A stretch of DNA of 64,000 nt from Testudinibacter aquarius. Lineage in GTDB: Bacteria; Pseudomonadota; Gammaproteobacteria; Enterobacterales; Pasteurellaceae. The notes under the pieces are model-generated. The model was not told where the DNA came from. It made no database searches and worked only from the letters and a program-made list of their open reading frames with translations. Position numbers and translations under genes: made by a program. Each line of letters begins with the position of its first letter. Within the stretch, counting starts at the first letter, position 1. The stretch covers positions 62,001 through 126,000 of the forward strand of contig NZ_SMCP01000005.1 of assembly GCF_004342725.1 (NCBI RefSeq), written 5' to 3'. This document shows positions 56,496 through 64,000 of this stretch, in pieces.

Positions 56496-56598
56496 AATAG
56501 ATTGGATTTTAGATCGCAAAATCCGTATGATTTTCTGGGATAACATGGGTATGTTTGGATGATCCAGTATCCAAGCCAAATTTAAGAGGTCGACGCAG

Positions 56599-57591
56599 AT
56601 GAGCAAGAATCCAATTGAAATTTACCAGACCCAAGATGGACAAACCCAAGTCGAAGTGCGGTTTGATCAGGAAACCGTATGGCTTTCGCAGGCGCAGATG
56701 GCGGAATTATTTTCTAAAGATATCCGTACAATTAACGACCACATTCGTAATGTCTTCGATGAATCTGAACTGGACAAAGCATCAACTATCCGGAAATACC
56801 GGATAGTTCGCCAAGAAGGAAAACGTACTGTTAATCGTGACATTGAACATTACAATCTGGATATGATTATCTCTATCGGATATCGAGTAAAATCTCCACA
56901 AGGTGTTGCTTTTCGTCGCTGGGCAACCCAACGCCTGAAAGAATATCTGCTGCAAGGCTACAGCATTAACCAAGTGCGGTTGCAGCAAAATGCCGCAGAA
57001 CTGGCACAGGCACTGGCATTGATTCAAAAAACTGCCGATTCTTCAGCACTAACTCTCGACAGTGGGCGGGGTTTGGTCAATATCGTCAGCCGTTATACTC
57101 AGACTTTTCTGTGGTTACAGCAATATGATGAGGGCTTGCTGCAAGACCCGCAGGGAAAACCCGGCGGCATTTTGCCATCCGTTAACGATGCAAAGTCTGC
57201 ACTAGCCAATTTGAAAGCCGATTTAATCGCAAAAGGTGAAGCAACGGATTTGTTTGCACGTGAACGAGAGGACGGCTTAGCTGCCATTCTCGGTAATCTG
57301 GATCAAACTGTTTTTGGCGAGCCGGCTTATCCCAGCATTGAAAGCAAAGCGGCACACCTACTGTATTTTATTATCAAAAATCATCCGTTTTTTGATGGAA
57401 ATAAACGCAGTGGGGCATTTTTATTTGTAGATTTTTTACATAAAAATGGCAAACTATTAAAATCAGACAGCCAGCCGGTGATCAACGACACCGGACTGGC
57501 GGCATTGGCACTGTTGGTGGCAGAATCTGCACCACAGCAAAAAGAGACCTTAATCCGTCTGATCATGCACATGTTGCAGCAAAACGATTAG
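56599..57591 (+). CDS. RhuM-Fic/Doc fusion protein
   Basis: A 330-residue two-part protein. Residues 1 to about 130 are a virulence RhuM domain (VRFDQETVWLSQAQMAELFSKDIRTINDHIRNVF, YNLDMIISIGYRVKS, FRRWATQRLKEYL), which looks like a DNA- or partner-binding module. Residues about 200-330 are a Fic/Doc domain with HPFFDGNKRSGAFLFVDFL. The GNKR ending is the Doc form; Doc kinases phosphorylate EF-Tu, while Fic proteins with GNGR transfer AMP. No separate antitoxin is adjacent, so the RhuM part or a helix within the Fic part may restrain activity. The TAG stop abuts a repeat element. Confidence 0.85.
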   Translation: MSKNPIEIYQTQDGQTQVEVRFDQETVWLSQAQMAELFSKDIRTINDHIRNVFDESELDKASTIRKYRIVRQEGKRTVNRDIEHYNLDMIISIGYRVKSPQGVAFRRWATQRLKEYLLQGYSINQVRLQQNAAELAQALALIQKTADSSALTLDSGRGLVNIVSRYTQTFLWLQQYDEGLLQDPQGKPGGILPSVNDAKSALANLKADLIAKGEATDLFAREREDGLAAILGNLDQTVFGEPAYPSIESKAAHLLYFIIKNHPFFDGNKRSGAFLFVDFLHKNGKLLKSDSQPVINDTGLAALALLVAESAPQQKETLIRLIMHMLQQND

Positions 57592-57638
57592 GGGTCTGTT
57601 GACCTTAGCTCAAATTATAAACTAAGGTCAACAGATTC
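57592..57638. repeat. 47-bp palindromic repeat between the RhuM-Fic gene and lysC
   Basis: GGGTCTGTTGACCTTAG (57592-57608) and CTAAGGTCAACAGATTC (57622-57638) are inverted repeats matching at 15 of 17 positions, with TA after the right end. The core CTCAAATTATAAAC matches the copy at 5313-5350. It looks like a minimal, internally deleted member of the family seen at 1608-1815 and could act as a transcription stop. Confidence 0.65.
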
Positions 57639-57686
57639 TAAGACAAAAACAGTTATTTTATACTCTCAAATACAGGAACTAAAACT

Positions 57687-59042
57687 ATGTCACATCTCTC
57701 CGTTGCTAAATTCGGTGGCACCAGTGTCGCCAACTTTCCTGCGATGAATGCCTGCGCCAAAATTGTGATTGCCGATCCCAATACCCGTGTAGTGGTCTTA
57801 TCCGCCTCCGCCGGTGTCACCAATATTCTGGTTGCGCTGGCAAACGGTTGCGAAACCGAACAACGCAGCCAGTATCTTGCCGAATTGCGCACGATTCAAT
57901 ACAACATTTTAGATGAATTAAAAAATAACAAAGTGATCAGTGAAGAGATCGATCGCCTGCTCGCCAATATCGCTTCGCTTTCCGAAGCAGCAAGTTTAGC
58001 GACCTCGCCAGCACTGACCGATGAGTTGATCAGCCACGGTGAAATGATGTCCACTTTGATTTTCGTCGAAGTGTTGCGTGAATTGCAAACCAATGCCACT
58101 TGGGTTGATGTGCGTCAATTGGTTGCCACCAACAGCAACTACGGCAAAGCCGCGCCGGACGATGCCAAAACCCAAAAGAATTGCGACAACATTTTAAAAC
58201 CGTTGATCAATCGTGGCGAACTGGTGATCACGCAAGGCTTTATCGGGCGAGACCCAAAAGGCAAAACTACCACGCTCGGACGCGGTGGCAGCGATTATTC
58301 AGCTGCACTCTTGGCGGAAGTGTTGGATGCCAAAGATGTACTAATCTGGACTGATGTACCGGGCATTTACACCACCGACCCGCGTGTGGTACCGGCAGCG
58401 CAAAAAATCGACACCATGAGCTTTGCCGAAGCGGCAGAAATGGCAACCTTCGGTGCCAAAGTGTTGCACCCTGCCACCTTGTTGCCTGCAGTGCGCAGCA
58501 ATATTCCGGTATATGTCGGCTCCAGCAAAGATCCGGCGGCAGGCGGCACTTGGGTCACCCGCGATCCACAGCCACGCCCGATTTTCCGTGCGATTGCGCT
58601 GCGTCGCGATCAAACCCTATTAACATTATCTAGCTTAAGCATGCTGCACGCCCAAGGCTTTTTAGCCAACGTGTTTAATATTTTAGCCAAACACAAAATT
58701 TCAGTGGACACCATCACCACTTCCGAAGTCAGCATTGCCTTAACTTTGGATAAAACCGGCTCTGCTTCTTCCGGCGCCAATATGTTATCCAACGAACTGT
58801 TGACCGAACTCAGCGAAGTCTGCAATGTGAAAGTCGATACCGGCTTGTCTTTGGTTGCGCTGATCGGCAACGATCTGCATATCACTGCCGGCGTGGCGAA
58901 ACGTTTGTTTGGCACGATTGAACACTATAATGTGCGCATGGTCAGCTACGGCGCCAGCACCAACAATATCTGTCTGCTAGTCCAAAGCCAGCACGCCGAC
59001 GAAGTGGTGCGCTTGTTGCACGCCGAACTGTTTGAGAAATAA
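57687..59042 (+). CDS. lysC: Aspartate kinase III (lysine-sensitive)
   Basis: Commits aspartate to lysine, threonine and methionine synthesis. Monofunctional, 451 residues: VAKFGGTSVANFPAMN at the ATP/aspartate site, TTLGRGGSDYSAALLAEVL, WTDVPGIYTTDPRVVP, and two C-terminal ACT domains (SMLHAQGFLANVFNILAKHKISVDTITTSEVSIAL). Layout and length fit E. coli LysC. The lysine riboswitch that precedes lysC in some relatives is absent: only 95 bp separate it from the previous gene, half of it the palindromic repeat. Confidence 0.94.
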   Translation: MSHLSVAKFGGTSVANFPAMNACAKIVIADPNTRVVVLSASAGVTNILVALANGCETEQRSQYLAELRTIQYNILDELKNNKVISEEIDRLLANIASLSEAASLATSPALTDELISHGEMMSTLIFVEVLRELQTNATWVDVRQLVATNSNYGKAAPDDAKTQKNCDNILKPLINRGELVITQGFIGRDPKGKTTTLGRGGSDYSAALLAEVLDAKDVLIWTDVPGIYTTDPRVVPAAQKIDTMSFAEAAEMATFGAKVLHPATLLPAVRSNIPVYVGSSKDPAAGGTWVTRDPQPRPIFRAIALRRDQTLLTLSSLSMLHAQGFLANVFNILAKHKISVDTITTSEVSIALTLDKTGSASSGANMLSNELLTELSEVCNVKVDTGLSLVALIGNDLHITAGVAKRLFGTIEHYNVRMVSYGASTNNICLLVQSQHADEVVRLLHAELFEK

Positions 59043-59067
59043 TCGTTTTTAAACAAAGTGCGGTTTC

Positions 59068-59101
59068 AGCCCTTAATTTGTACGCAAGTTAAGGGCTTTT
59101 T
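59068..59101 (+). terminator. Intrinsic terminator of lysC
   Basis: AGCCCTTAA (59068-59076) pairs with TTAAGGGCT (59089-59097), followed by TTTTTA. An uptake sequence lies between the stop codon and the stem. Confidence 0.85.
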
Positions 59102-59118
59102 ATCGACTAAACCACACT

Positions 59119-59171
59119 TTATAGTCGCTCCAATTTAGATTGATACAGCGTTGCTGCGCCTTGCCGTACTA
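59119..59171. repeat. Repeat-element fragment fused to a broken monooxygenase gene
   Basis: The stretch beginning TATAGTCGCTCCAATTTAG and running through CAGCGTTGC, TGCGCCTTG and CCGTACTATCTGT resembles, from memory, the ends of dispersed elements common in Neisseria. The fragment replaces all but the first 42 codons of the gene at 59169-59303. No second end is seen. Confidence 0.35.
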
Positions 59172-59303
59172 TCTGTGGCAATACCCCAATTGTTCAGTCT
59201 GTTGTGCCAACAGTGTCATCGCCTCAATTGCTTGGCGACTGTCAAATCCGGCTCGCAGCGGCGCTAAATTCAATACCGAAACCGCAAATTGTTTGGTGTT
59301 CAT
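59169..59303 (-). pseudogene. Luciferase-like (LLM class) flavin monooxygenase, N-terminal stub
   Basis: Reading leftward from ATG 59303: MNTKQFAVSVLNLAPLRAG, then FDSRQAIEAMTLLAQQTEQLGY, then CHR and stop, 44 residues. This matches the N-terminus of YhbW-like LLM-class flavin oxidoreductases (about 330 residues; the family goes on with GYHRYWIAEHHN). Homology ends at the repeat fragment 59119-59171. The 5' end, with a possible uptake-type CCGCA, remains; the rest of the gene is gone. Confidence 0.7.
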
Positions 59304-59470
59304 AACATCATCCTAAACGGTGGTTTATCACAGCAGACCCTATTATACATCTTTCGAATTCAAGAGAAAAAATCTTAAAAAATCACATTTTGCACATTCG
59401 TTTCTTTATCTTAGCGATGAAGCTGTTATCATATGTGCCGTTATTTTTCTCTTTTCGATGGTAATCCGTT

Positions 59471-60775
59471 ATGTCTCAACTCAGCCAAACGTTACAAACC
59501 CAACTCATTGAAATCGTACGCAACGACGTCGTGCCGGCGCTCGGCTGTACCGAGCCGATCTCATTGGCATTAGCCTCTGCGGTTGCAGCCAAATATCTTG
59601 CCGCCAAACCGCAGCGAATCGAAGCTAAAGTGTCGCCGAATTTAATGAAAAACGGTTTGGGGGTTGCCGTACCGGGCACCGGTATGGTCGGACTGCCGAT
59701 TGCAGCAGCGATTGGCGCCTTGGGCGGTGATCCGGACGGTAAACTGGAAGTGTTAAAAAATATTACTGCGGAACAAATTTCCGAGGCTAAACAACTGTTA
59801 ATCGATCAAAAAGTGACGGTCGGGATTAAAGAAACCGAACAAATTCTCTATTCCGAAGCGACGCTGTTTCACAACGATGATTGGGTCAAAGTGTGCATTC
59901 AAGATAACCACACCAATATTATTTCAATTGAAAAAAATGGCAAAATGATCTACCAAAGTGCGGGACGCCAAGCCTGTACCTCGGAAAACGAATATCTGAT
60001 TTTTGAACAGCTGAATGCGCAAGATCTGTTTGATTTTTCCGTAGCCGTTGATCTGGAAAAAATCGCTTTTATTTTAGCAGCAGCACGCTTGAATACCGCA
60101 CTTTCAAAAGAAGGATTGAACAAAAACTACGGACTGCATATCGGGCGCACATTACAAAAACACGTCGGCAGCGGTTTGATGTCGGACGATTTGTTAAGCC
60201 GAGTGATTATCCAAACCACCGCGGCCTCCGATGCGCGCATGGGTGGCGCCACCTTGCCGGCAATGAGCAATTCCGGTTCGGGCAATCAAGGGATTGCTGC
60301 GACCATGCCTGTGGTCGTGGTTGCCGATTACTTGAACGCTGATGAAGAAAGACTGACTCGTGCGCTGTTTTTATCGCACTTAATGGCAATTTATATCCAC
60401 AGTAAGCTGCCTAAACTGTCGGCACTTTGTGCCGTCACCACAGCCTCGATGGGCAGTTGTGCCGGAATTGCCTGGTTGCTGACCGGAAAATTTGAAACCG
60501 TCAGTATGGCGATTTGCAGTATGATCGGCGACATCAGCGGGATTATCTGCGATGGTGCGGCAAACAGTTGTGCGATGAAAGTCTCGACCAGTGTTTCCAG
60601 TGGTTATAAATCAGTGCTGATGGCGATGGATAACAGCCATGTGACCGGCGATGAAGGCATTGTCGAATATGATATCGATGCCACCATCAACAACTTGTGT
60701 GCCATCGCTTCACGCAGTATGCTCTATACCGATAAACAGGTGATTGAAATTATGGTCAGCAAGCCGAAACGCTAA
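59471..60775 (+). CDS. cyuA: L-cysteine desulfidase family protein (CyuA/YhaM)
   Basis: A 434-residue Fe-S protein of the serine-dehydratase alpha-chain-like (UPF0597) family that breaks cysteine down to pyruvate, ammonia and sulfide. N-terminal VVPALGCTEPISLALASA, middle GSGNQGIAATMPVVVVA, and C-terminal TASMGSCAGIAWLL and ISGIICDGAANSCAMKVS carry the cluster cysteines. It overlaps nothing and is convergent with ybjD eight bases later. A cyuP-type transporter is not nearby. Confidence 0.92.
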   Translation: MSQLSQTLQTQLIEIVRNDVVPALGCTEPISLALASAVAAKYLAAKPQRIEAKVSPNLMKNGLGVAVPGTGMVGLPIAAAIGALGGDPDGKLEVLKNITAEQISEAKQLLIDQKVTVGIKETEQILYSEATLFHNDDWVKVCIQDNHTNIISIEKNGKMIYQSAGRQACTSENEYLIFEQLNAQDLFDFSVAVDLEKIAFILAAARLNTALSKEGLNKNYGLHIGRTLQKHVGSGLMSDDLLSRVIIQTTAASDARMGGATLPAMSNSGSGNQGIAATMPVVVVADYLNADEERLTRALFLSHLMAIYIHSKLPKLSALCAVTTASMGSCAGIAWLLTGKFETVSMAICSMIGDISGIICDGAANSCAMKVSTSVSSGYKSVLMAMDNSHVTGDEGIVEYDIDATINNLCAIASRSMLYTDKQVIEIMVSKPKR

Positions 60776-60782
60776 TCAGTGT

Positions 60783-62393
60783 CTACACCCTTTCCTGTTG
60801 TTTTGACAGTTGCATAATTTTATAGAACATCTGTTTAAACAACAGAGGAATCGAATTGGCTCCGCGTTTTTCCATTTCATCCGACAAGGCAAGCGCTAAG
60901 TCAGGTTTGGAAGATCGTTGGATTGCCCGTTGGATAATTTTGCTTATCACTTGATTACGCTGCGGAATATGGTTGGCAAGGCGGTAAAATACATTTTCAA
61001 AGCCTTCGCTGTAGAAAAAATGTTCAATATCTCTTTTTGGTAGCGTCAGCAAGCGGCTATGCACCGATTCATTTGCTTCAAGCAGATTTTTTACCGTATC
61101 GGAATATTTCCAACCGGCACTATCGCCATCAGTCAACACAAACCATTCAATACCCATTTTTTTGCAATATTTAATCAACGGGCGTAATCCGCTTTGGGCA
61201 AATTCAATGATCCGAATCCCTTCCATTTCCAGATTAATATTCAGCAGATGTGCCAATTCAGTCAAAATCCAGACTTCAGTTTCGCCTTCAACCATCAGCC
61301 AAATGCGTGAAAACAGTGCCAAACTGCGGTTATAATGCACATGAAAGCTGAGGCGGCGCATATCTTCCTTGCCTAGATCACGGCGTGACAGTTGAAACGC
61401 TTTGGTTTGGTTTTCATAACGAACTAAGCGACAAATATGTTCCAAACGGACGTACGCCAACAGTTCCACCGAGTTGCTGGTGGTGATCCGTTGAATCGGC
61501 AAATGGCTGGCAAGTTCCCAACCGATCGCCACCATTCGAGGATGTAGGCGAGTTTCTAAATCTTCAAACAGGATAATCGGGCGAGTTTGCTTGCTGAAAC
61601 GAATTCCTTTGCCACGCTCGAACATTGAGGATAGATAAAACAAGACCCGTTTTTTTAGATTACCGCTTTTATCCTGCATCAGCCGCTGCGACAACGATTT
61701 GACCTGTCCCCACATTTTGCTGGTTTCACGCATTTTTTGTTGCCACAGTAGGCGATCCTGATTATCCAAAAAATAGTATTGCAACAACAATGCTACCGAG
61801 CGGATTTCCTCTTGCAGCACATCACCTTCACATTCACCTTTGATGCAAAACGGACGAATAGTGTGATAGTGTCGCTGTAAACGGGCATCACGGAAGCGAA
61901 ATACCGGATGGCGTGAAATAATCAATAAAATCAGTTTTTTGGCGTTTTTCAGCTGAATTTGATCGCCGGCGGCATTCAAAAAGGAGTATTCGGTTGTGGT
62001 TTTTCCGGCTCTCAATTCGCCGCTGATCCGCAGATAAATCCGGGCATAACCGTCTTCATGCTCGGAAAACAGCTGTCGATACTGCCGACACTGCCGCTGC
62101 TCTTTTTCACAATGCTGGCTCTCGCTGAAAGTAAACAGCACCATACAGTTGTGATTGCGTTGCGGCACAGCGCTTTCATCGGATAACTCTTGGTACTCTT
62201 CTGCTGCCAGATGAAAATCACTGGCTTTAAATTGATATAACCGCTTTTCCGGGTTGAGCACCAGGCTCAAGATATCCAATAAGCTGGATTTTCCCCACGC
62301 ATTTTCGCCGATCAACACCATATTGGATCGCAGTTGCAAAGATAAGCGATTCAAACCTCTAAAACCTACCACATCAACCTGTTTCAAATACAT
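60783..62393 (-). CDS. ybjD: OLD-family ATP-dependent endonuclease-like protein (YbjD type)
   Basis: A 536-residue protein with an SMC/AAA-type ATPase and a C-terminal TOPRIM domain. Walker A is LIGENAWGKSSLLDIL (residues 27-42), the signature-like region precedes PIILFEDLETRLHPRMVAI (Walker B, near residue 280), and TOPRIM has LMVEGETEVWILTELAHLL and FVLTDGDSAGWKY near 380-450. OLD proteins are nucleases; plasmid and phage versions act in defence. This chromosomal YbjD form is conserved beside ybjE/lysO in E. coli as well. Its function is unknown. Confidence 0.88.
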   Translation of the reverse strand: MYLKQVDVVGFRGLNRLSLQLRSNMVLIGENAWGKSSLLDILSLVLNPEKRLYQFKASDFHLAAEEYQELSDESAVPQRNHNCMVLFTFSESQHCEKEQRQCRQYRQLFSEHEDGYARIYLRISGELRAGKTTTEYSFLNAAGDQIQLKNAKKLILLIISRHPVFRFRDARLQRHYHTIRPFCIKGECEGDVLQEEIRSVALLLQYYFLDNQDRLLWQQKMRETSKMWGQVKSLSQRLMQDKSGNLKKRVLFYLSSMFERGKGIRFSKQTRPIILFEDLETRLHPRMVAIGWELASHLPIQRITTSNSVELLAYVRLEHICRLVRYENQTKAFQLSRRDLGKEDMRRLSFHVHYNRSLALFSRIWLMVEGETEVWILTELAHLLNINLEMEGIRIIEFAQSGLRPLIKYCKKMGIEWFVLTDGDSAGWKYSDTVKNLLEANESVHSRLLTLPKRDIEHFFYSEGFENVFYRLANHIPQRNQVISKIIQRAIQRSSKPDLALALSDEMEKRGANSIPLLFKQMFYKIMQLSKQQERV

Positions 62394-62529
62394 CTTGACC
62401 TCGTTTGCGAATATCCGTCGGTTACCTACTAACTTGCTAAAAAATAGCTTACTAAAAAAAGTGCGGTCTGAATATGCGTAACGCTATCTTTTTCGCTATA
62501 ATCTTCGCTCGCAGCAGAAAGAGGTGGTT

Positions 62530-63432
62530 ATGATTGAAGGCTTATTGATCGTATTAGGACCGATGTTTTTCGGTTATTTAATTAAAACAACAAACAGAAA
62601 ATGGTTGAATCGAATTAACAAAGCCGTGATGGCACTGCTGTATTTAATTTTATTGATTATGGGACTCTCTTTAGGACAAATGGATGATCTTGCGGTGCAA
62701 CTGCCGATTATTGCGTTGTCCGCTTTCACGTTTATCAGCCTGATACTGGGATTAAATCTGCTGGCGCTGCTGATTTACGACAAAATCTCGCCACGTCCAC
62801 TAAGCCACCATAGCGAACAGATGCCATCTCGCCTACGCTTGATGCTGGATTCACTGCTGATGTCCTCGATGGTGTTACTGGGTTTTATTTTAGGACTGTT
62901 CAGCAAAGGACATTTGAATATACCACTGAACAGCAGCACTTATGTCTTGCTTGCGCTGATTTTTTTAATCGGGATTCAATTACGCAACAACGGCATTGCA
63001 CTGCGTGAGGTGCTGTTTAATAAACGGGGAATTTACACGGCGATACTGGTTACCGCCAGCGCCTTGCTCGGTGGAGTTTTGGCTGCAATAATATTGGATT
63101 TGCCGATTTCACAAGGTTTAGCGATCGCCTCCGGCATCGGTTGGTACTCTTTATCGAGTGTGATGATCAATGATGCTTGGGGCCCGGTTTTCGGCAGTAT
63201 CGCCTTTTTTAATGATCTGTCACGAGAAATCCTCAGCCTGTTTTTAGTGCCGTTTTTTATGCAGCAGCACCGCTCTACTGCGGTTGGCATCACTGGCGCA
63301 ACCGCACTTGACTGCACCTTACCGGTCATTCAACGTTCCGGCGGCATGCAAGTTGTACCGCTGGCGATTAGCTACGGATTTATCATCAATATCTTGGTGC
63401 CAATTTTATTAGTCTTTTTTATCAATTTATAG
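62530..63432 (+). CDS. lysO: Lysine exporter LysO
   Basis: A 300-residue inner-membrane protein (YbjE, DUF340) with about eight hydrophobic segments that exports lysine in E. coli. Conserved parts are LIVLGPMFFGYLI, LGLNLLALLIYD, GIGWYSLSSVMINDAWGPVFGSIAFFNDLSREI and GATALDCTLPVIQRSGG. ATG 62530 follows GAGG by 7 nt; an in-frame GTG at 62524 lies within that site. Divergent from ybjD across 136 bp. Interesting beside lysC nearby, since both bear on lysine level. Confidence 0.93.
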   Translation: MIEGLLIVLGPMFFGYLIKTTNRKWLNRINKAVMALLYLILLIMGLSLGQMDDLAVQLPIIALSAFTFISLILGLNLLALLIYDKISPRPLSHHSEQMPSRLRLMLDSLLMSSMVLLGFILGLFSKGHLNIPLNSSTYVLLALIFLIGIQLRNNGIALREVLFNKRGIYTAILVTASALLGGVLAAIILDLPISQGLAIASGIGWYSLSSVMINDAWGPVFGSIAFFNDLSREILSLFLVPFFMQQHRSTAVGITGATALDCTLPVIQRSGGMQVVPLAISYGFIINILVPILLVFFINL

Positions 63433-63441
63433 CCATAACAA

Positions 63442-63468
63442 AAGACCGCCGTTTTCCTCGACGGTCTT
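63442..63468. terminator. Hairpin between convergent lysO and cbpM
   Basis: AAGACCG (63442-63448) pairs with CGGTCTT (63462-63468), extended by inner CG pairs. It has AAAA before it and no long T-run, so it suits the leftward cbpA-cbpM message best. Confidence 0.65.
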
Positions 63469-63497
63469 ATCAACATCACCTTATCTAAGTCCAAGGC

Positions 63498-63761
63498 TTA
63501 TCCACCTTTGCGCAGCGTTTCCAATTCATCCAGCAATTGCAAAATCAGTGCGGTGGCAGGAACACTGGCTTCAAAATCACGACTGATTCGGTGCGCACGG
63601 CGAATTCGCGACAGTTGAAAACCGCTATAACTCGCCTGTTGCGGCTTGCCGTGAACCGAGATGATCTCCTCTTCAATCACACTGACCACCCAATCGATAT
63701 TATTGTCGCAGGCGCACACGATCTCTTCAAAAGTCAGTTGAATATCTTGTTGTTCGGTCAT
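63498..63761 (-). CDS. cbpM: Chaperone modulator CbpM
   Basis: An 87-residue MerR-helix-like protein that in E. coli inhibits the J-protein CbpA. The pattern LTFEEIVCACDNNIDWVVSVIEE, then SGFQLSRIRRAHRISRDFEASVPATALILQLLDELETLR, fits the family. AGGAGG lies 6 nt before ATG 63761; the ATG three bases earlier is too close. It starts 11 bp after the cbpA stop, the usual cbpA-cbpM arrangement. Confidence 0.88.
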   Translation of the reverse strand: MTEQQDIQLTFEEIVCACDNNIDWVVSVIEEEIISVHGKPQQASYSGFQLSRIRRAHRISRDFEASVPATALILQLLDELETLRKGG

Positions 63762-63772
63762 CATCGTCCTCC

Positions 63773-64000
63773 TTAAGCTTGGTAATAATCGGCTAGCTGC
63801 TGCCAAGCGGCTTTATCCGCATCACTGTCGGCAGGCGGCAACACAATATTCAGCAACAAATACAAATCACCGGCTTCTTTATTCGGAATGCCTTTGCCTT
63901 TCAAGCGCAAACTTTGTGCATTACGGCTGTTAGCAGGAATATTCAGGTTAAATTTGCCCGCGATGGTTTCCAACTCTATTTTGCCGCCGAGCGCTGCAGT
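63773..64000 (-). CDS. cbpA: Curved-DNA-binding J-protein CbpA, C-terminal end
   Basis: Only the last 75 residues are in the window; the frame is open to its right edge. They form the second DnaJ C-terminal substrate-binding domain: AALGGKIELETIAGKFNL, IPANSRNAQSLRLKGKGIPNKEAGDLYLLLNIVLP, then ADKAAWQQLADYY. The J-domain would lie beyond the edge. The position before cbpM identifies it as CbpA and not DnaJ, which has a zinc domain and other neighbours. Confidence 0.9.
   Translation of the reverse strand, partial: TAALGGKIELETIAGKFNLNIPANSRNAQSLRLKGKGIPNKEAGDLYLLLNIVLPPADSDADKAAWQQLADYYQA

Noticed and set aside
57592-57686. Lysine riboswitch before lysC
   Set aside because: Only 95 bp are free, half of them a palindromic repeat. 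The lysine aptamer needs about 170 nt and its conserved pieces are not present.

Overview
The window is from a gamma-proteobacterium of the family Pasteurellaceae. The 9-base DNA-uptake core AAGTGCGGT (or its complement) occurs roughly 60-70 times by eye, about once per kb. This is the Haemophilus influenzae type of uptake signal, not the Actinobacillus pleuropneumoniae type. Several neighbourhoods match H. influenzae order as I know it: ribH-nusB-thiL-pgpA, potABCD-cdd, xseB-ispA-dxs, infC-rpmI-rplT, trmJ-iscRSUA-hscBA-fdx-iscX, and the yia/sgb genes. Genus and species cannot be fixed from the window. I saw no rRNA, tRNA, CRISPR array or prophage.

Layout. 1-5.7 kb: the end of a TolC-type outer-membrane gene, cspD, a small secreted protein, topA, msrA and a damaged VapXD toxin-antitoxin pair. 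Small TA-flanked repeat elements are scattered among them. 5.8-25 kb: a large island for L-ascorbate and 2,3-diketo-L-gulonate use. It has a phosphotransferase branch (fused ulaAB, ulaC, ulaD, with divergent ulaR and ulaG), a TRAP and kinase branch (dlgD, yiaL, yiaMNO, lyxK, ulaE, ulaF, with divergent yiaJ), and a sugar ABC transporter with an SMP-30 lactonase. Repeated operator-like palindromes tie these units together. 25-30 kb: thiI, xseB, ispA, dxs. 30-33 kb: ribH, nusB, thiL, pgpA and a LysE-type exporter. 33.4-38.3 kb: potABCD and cdd. 38.4-39.7 kb: infC-rpmI-rplT, with infC probably starting at AUU.

40-48 kb: the complete ISC iron-sulfur cluster, headed by iscR, with trmJ and a RelE/ParE-type toxin-antitoxin pair directly upstream, then divergent suhB. 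48.2-49.3 kb: a degenerate insertion element carrying a frameshifted Sel1-repeat gene and a truncated transposase, sitting in a duplicated suhB terminator. 49.4-56.4 kb: uup, a fructosamine-kinase family gene, a HAD phosphatase, metR and metE. 56.6-64 kb: a RhuM-Fic/Doc fusion, lysC, a stub of a luciferase-like monooxygenase gene, cyuA, ybjD, lysO, cbpM and the end of cbpA.

How the genes work together. In the sugar island, UlaG opens PTS-imported ascorbate-6-phosphate and UlaD/E/F carry it to D-xylulose-5-phosphate. The TRAP branch imports diketogulonate, DlgD reduces it and LyxK phosphorylates it. It lacks its own decarboxylase, so it must share UlaD from the PTS operon. The ABC transporter and lactonase look like a third entry route under the same regulator, which is the most interesting inference in the window. 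The rest is mostly housekeeping, interrupted by small repeat elements that often abut stop codons or have truncated genes.
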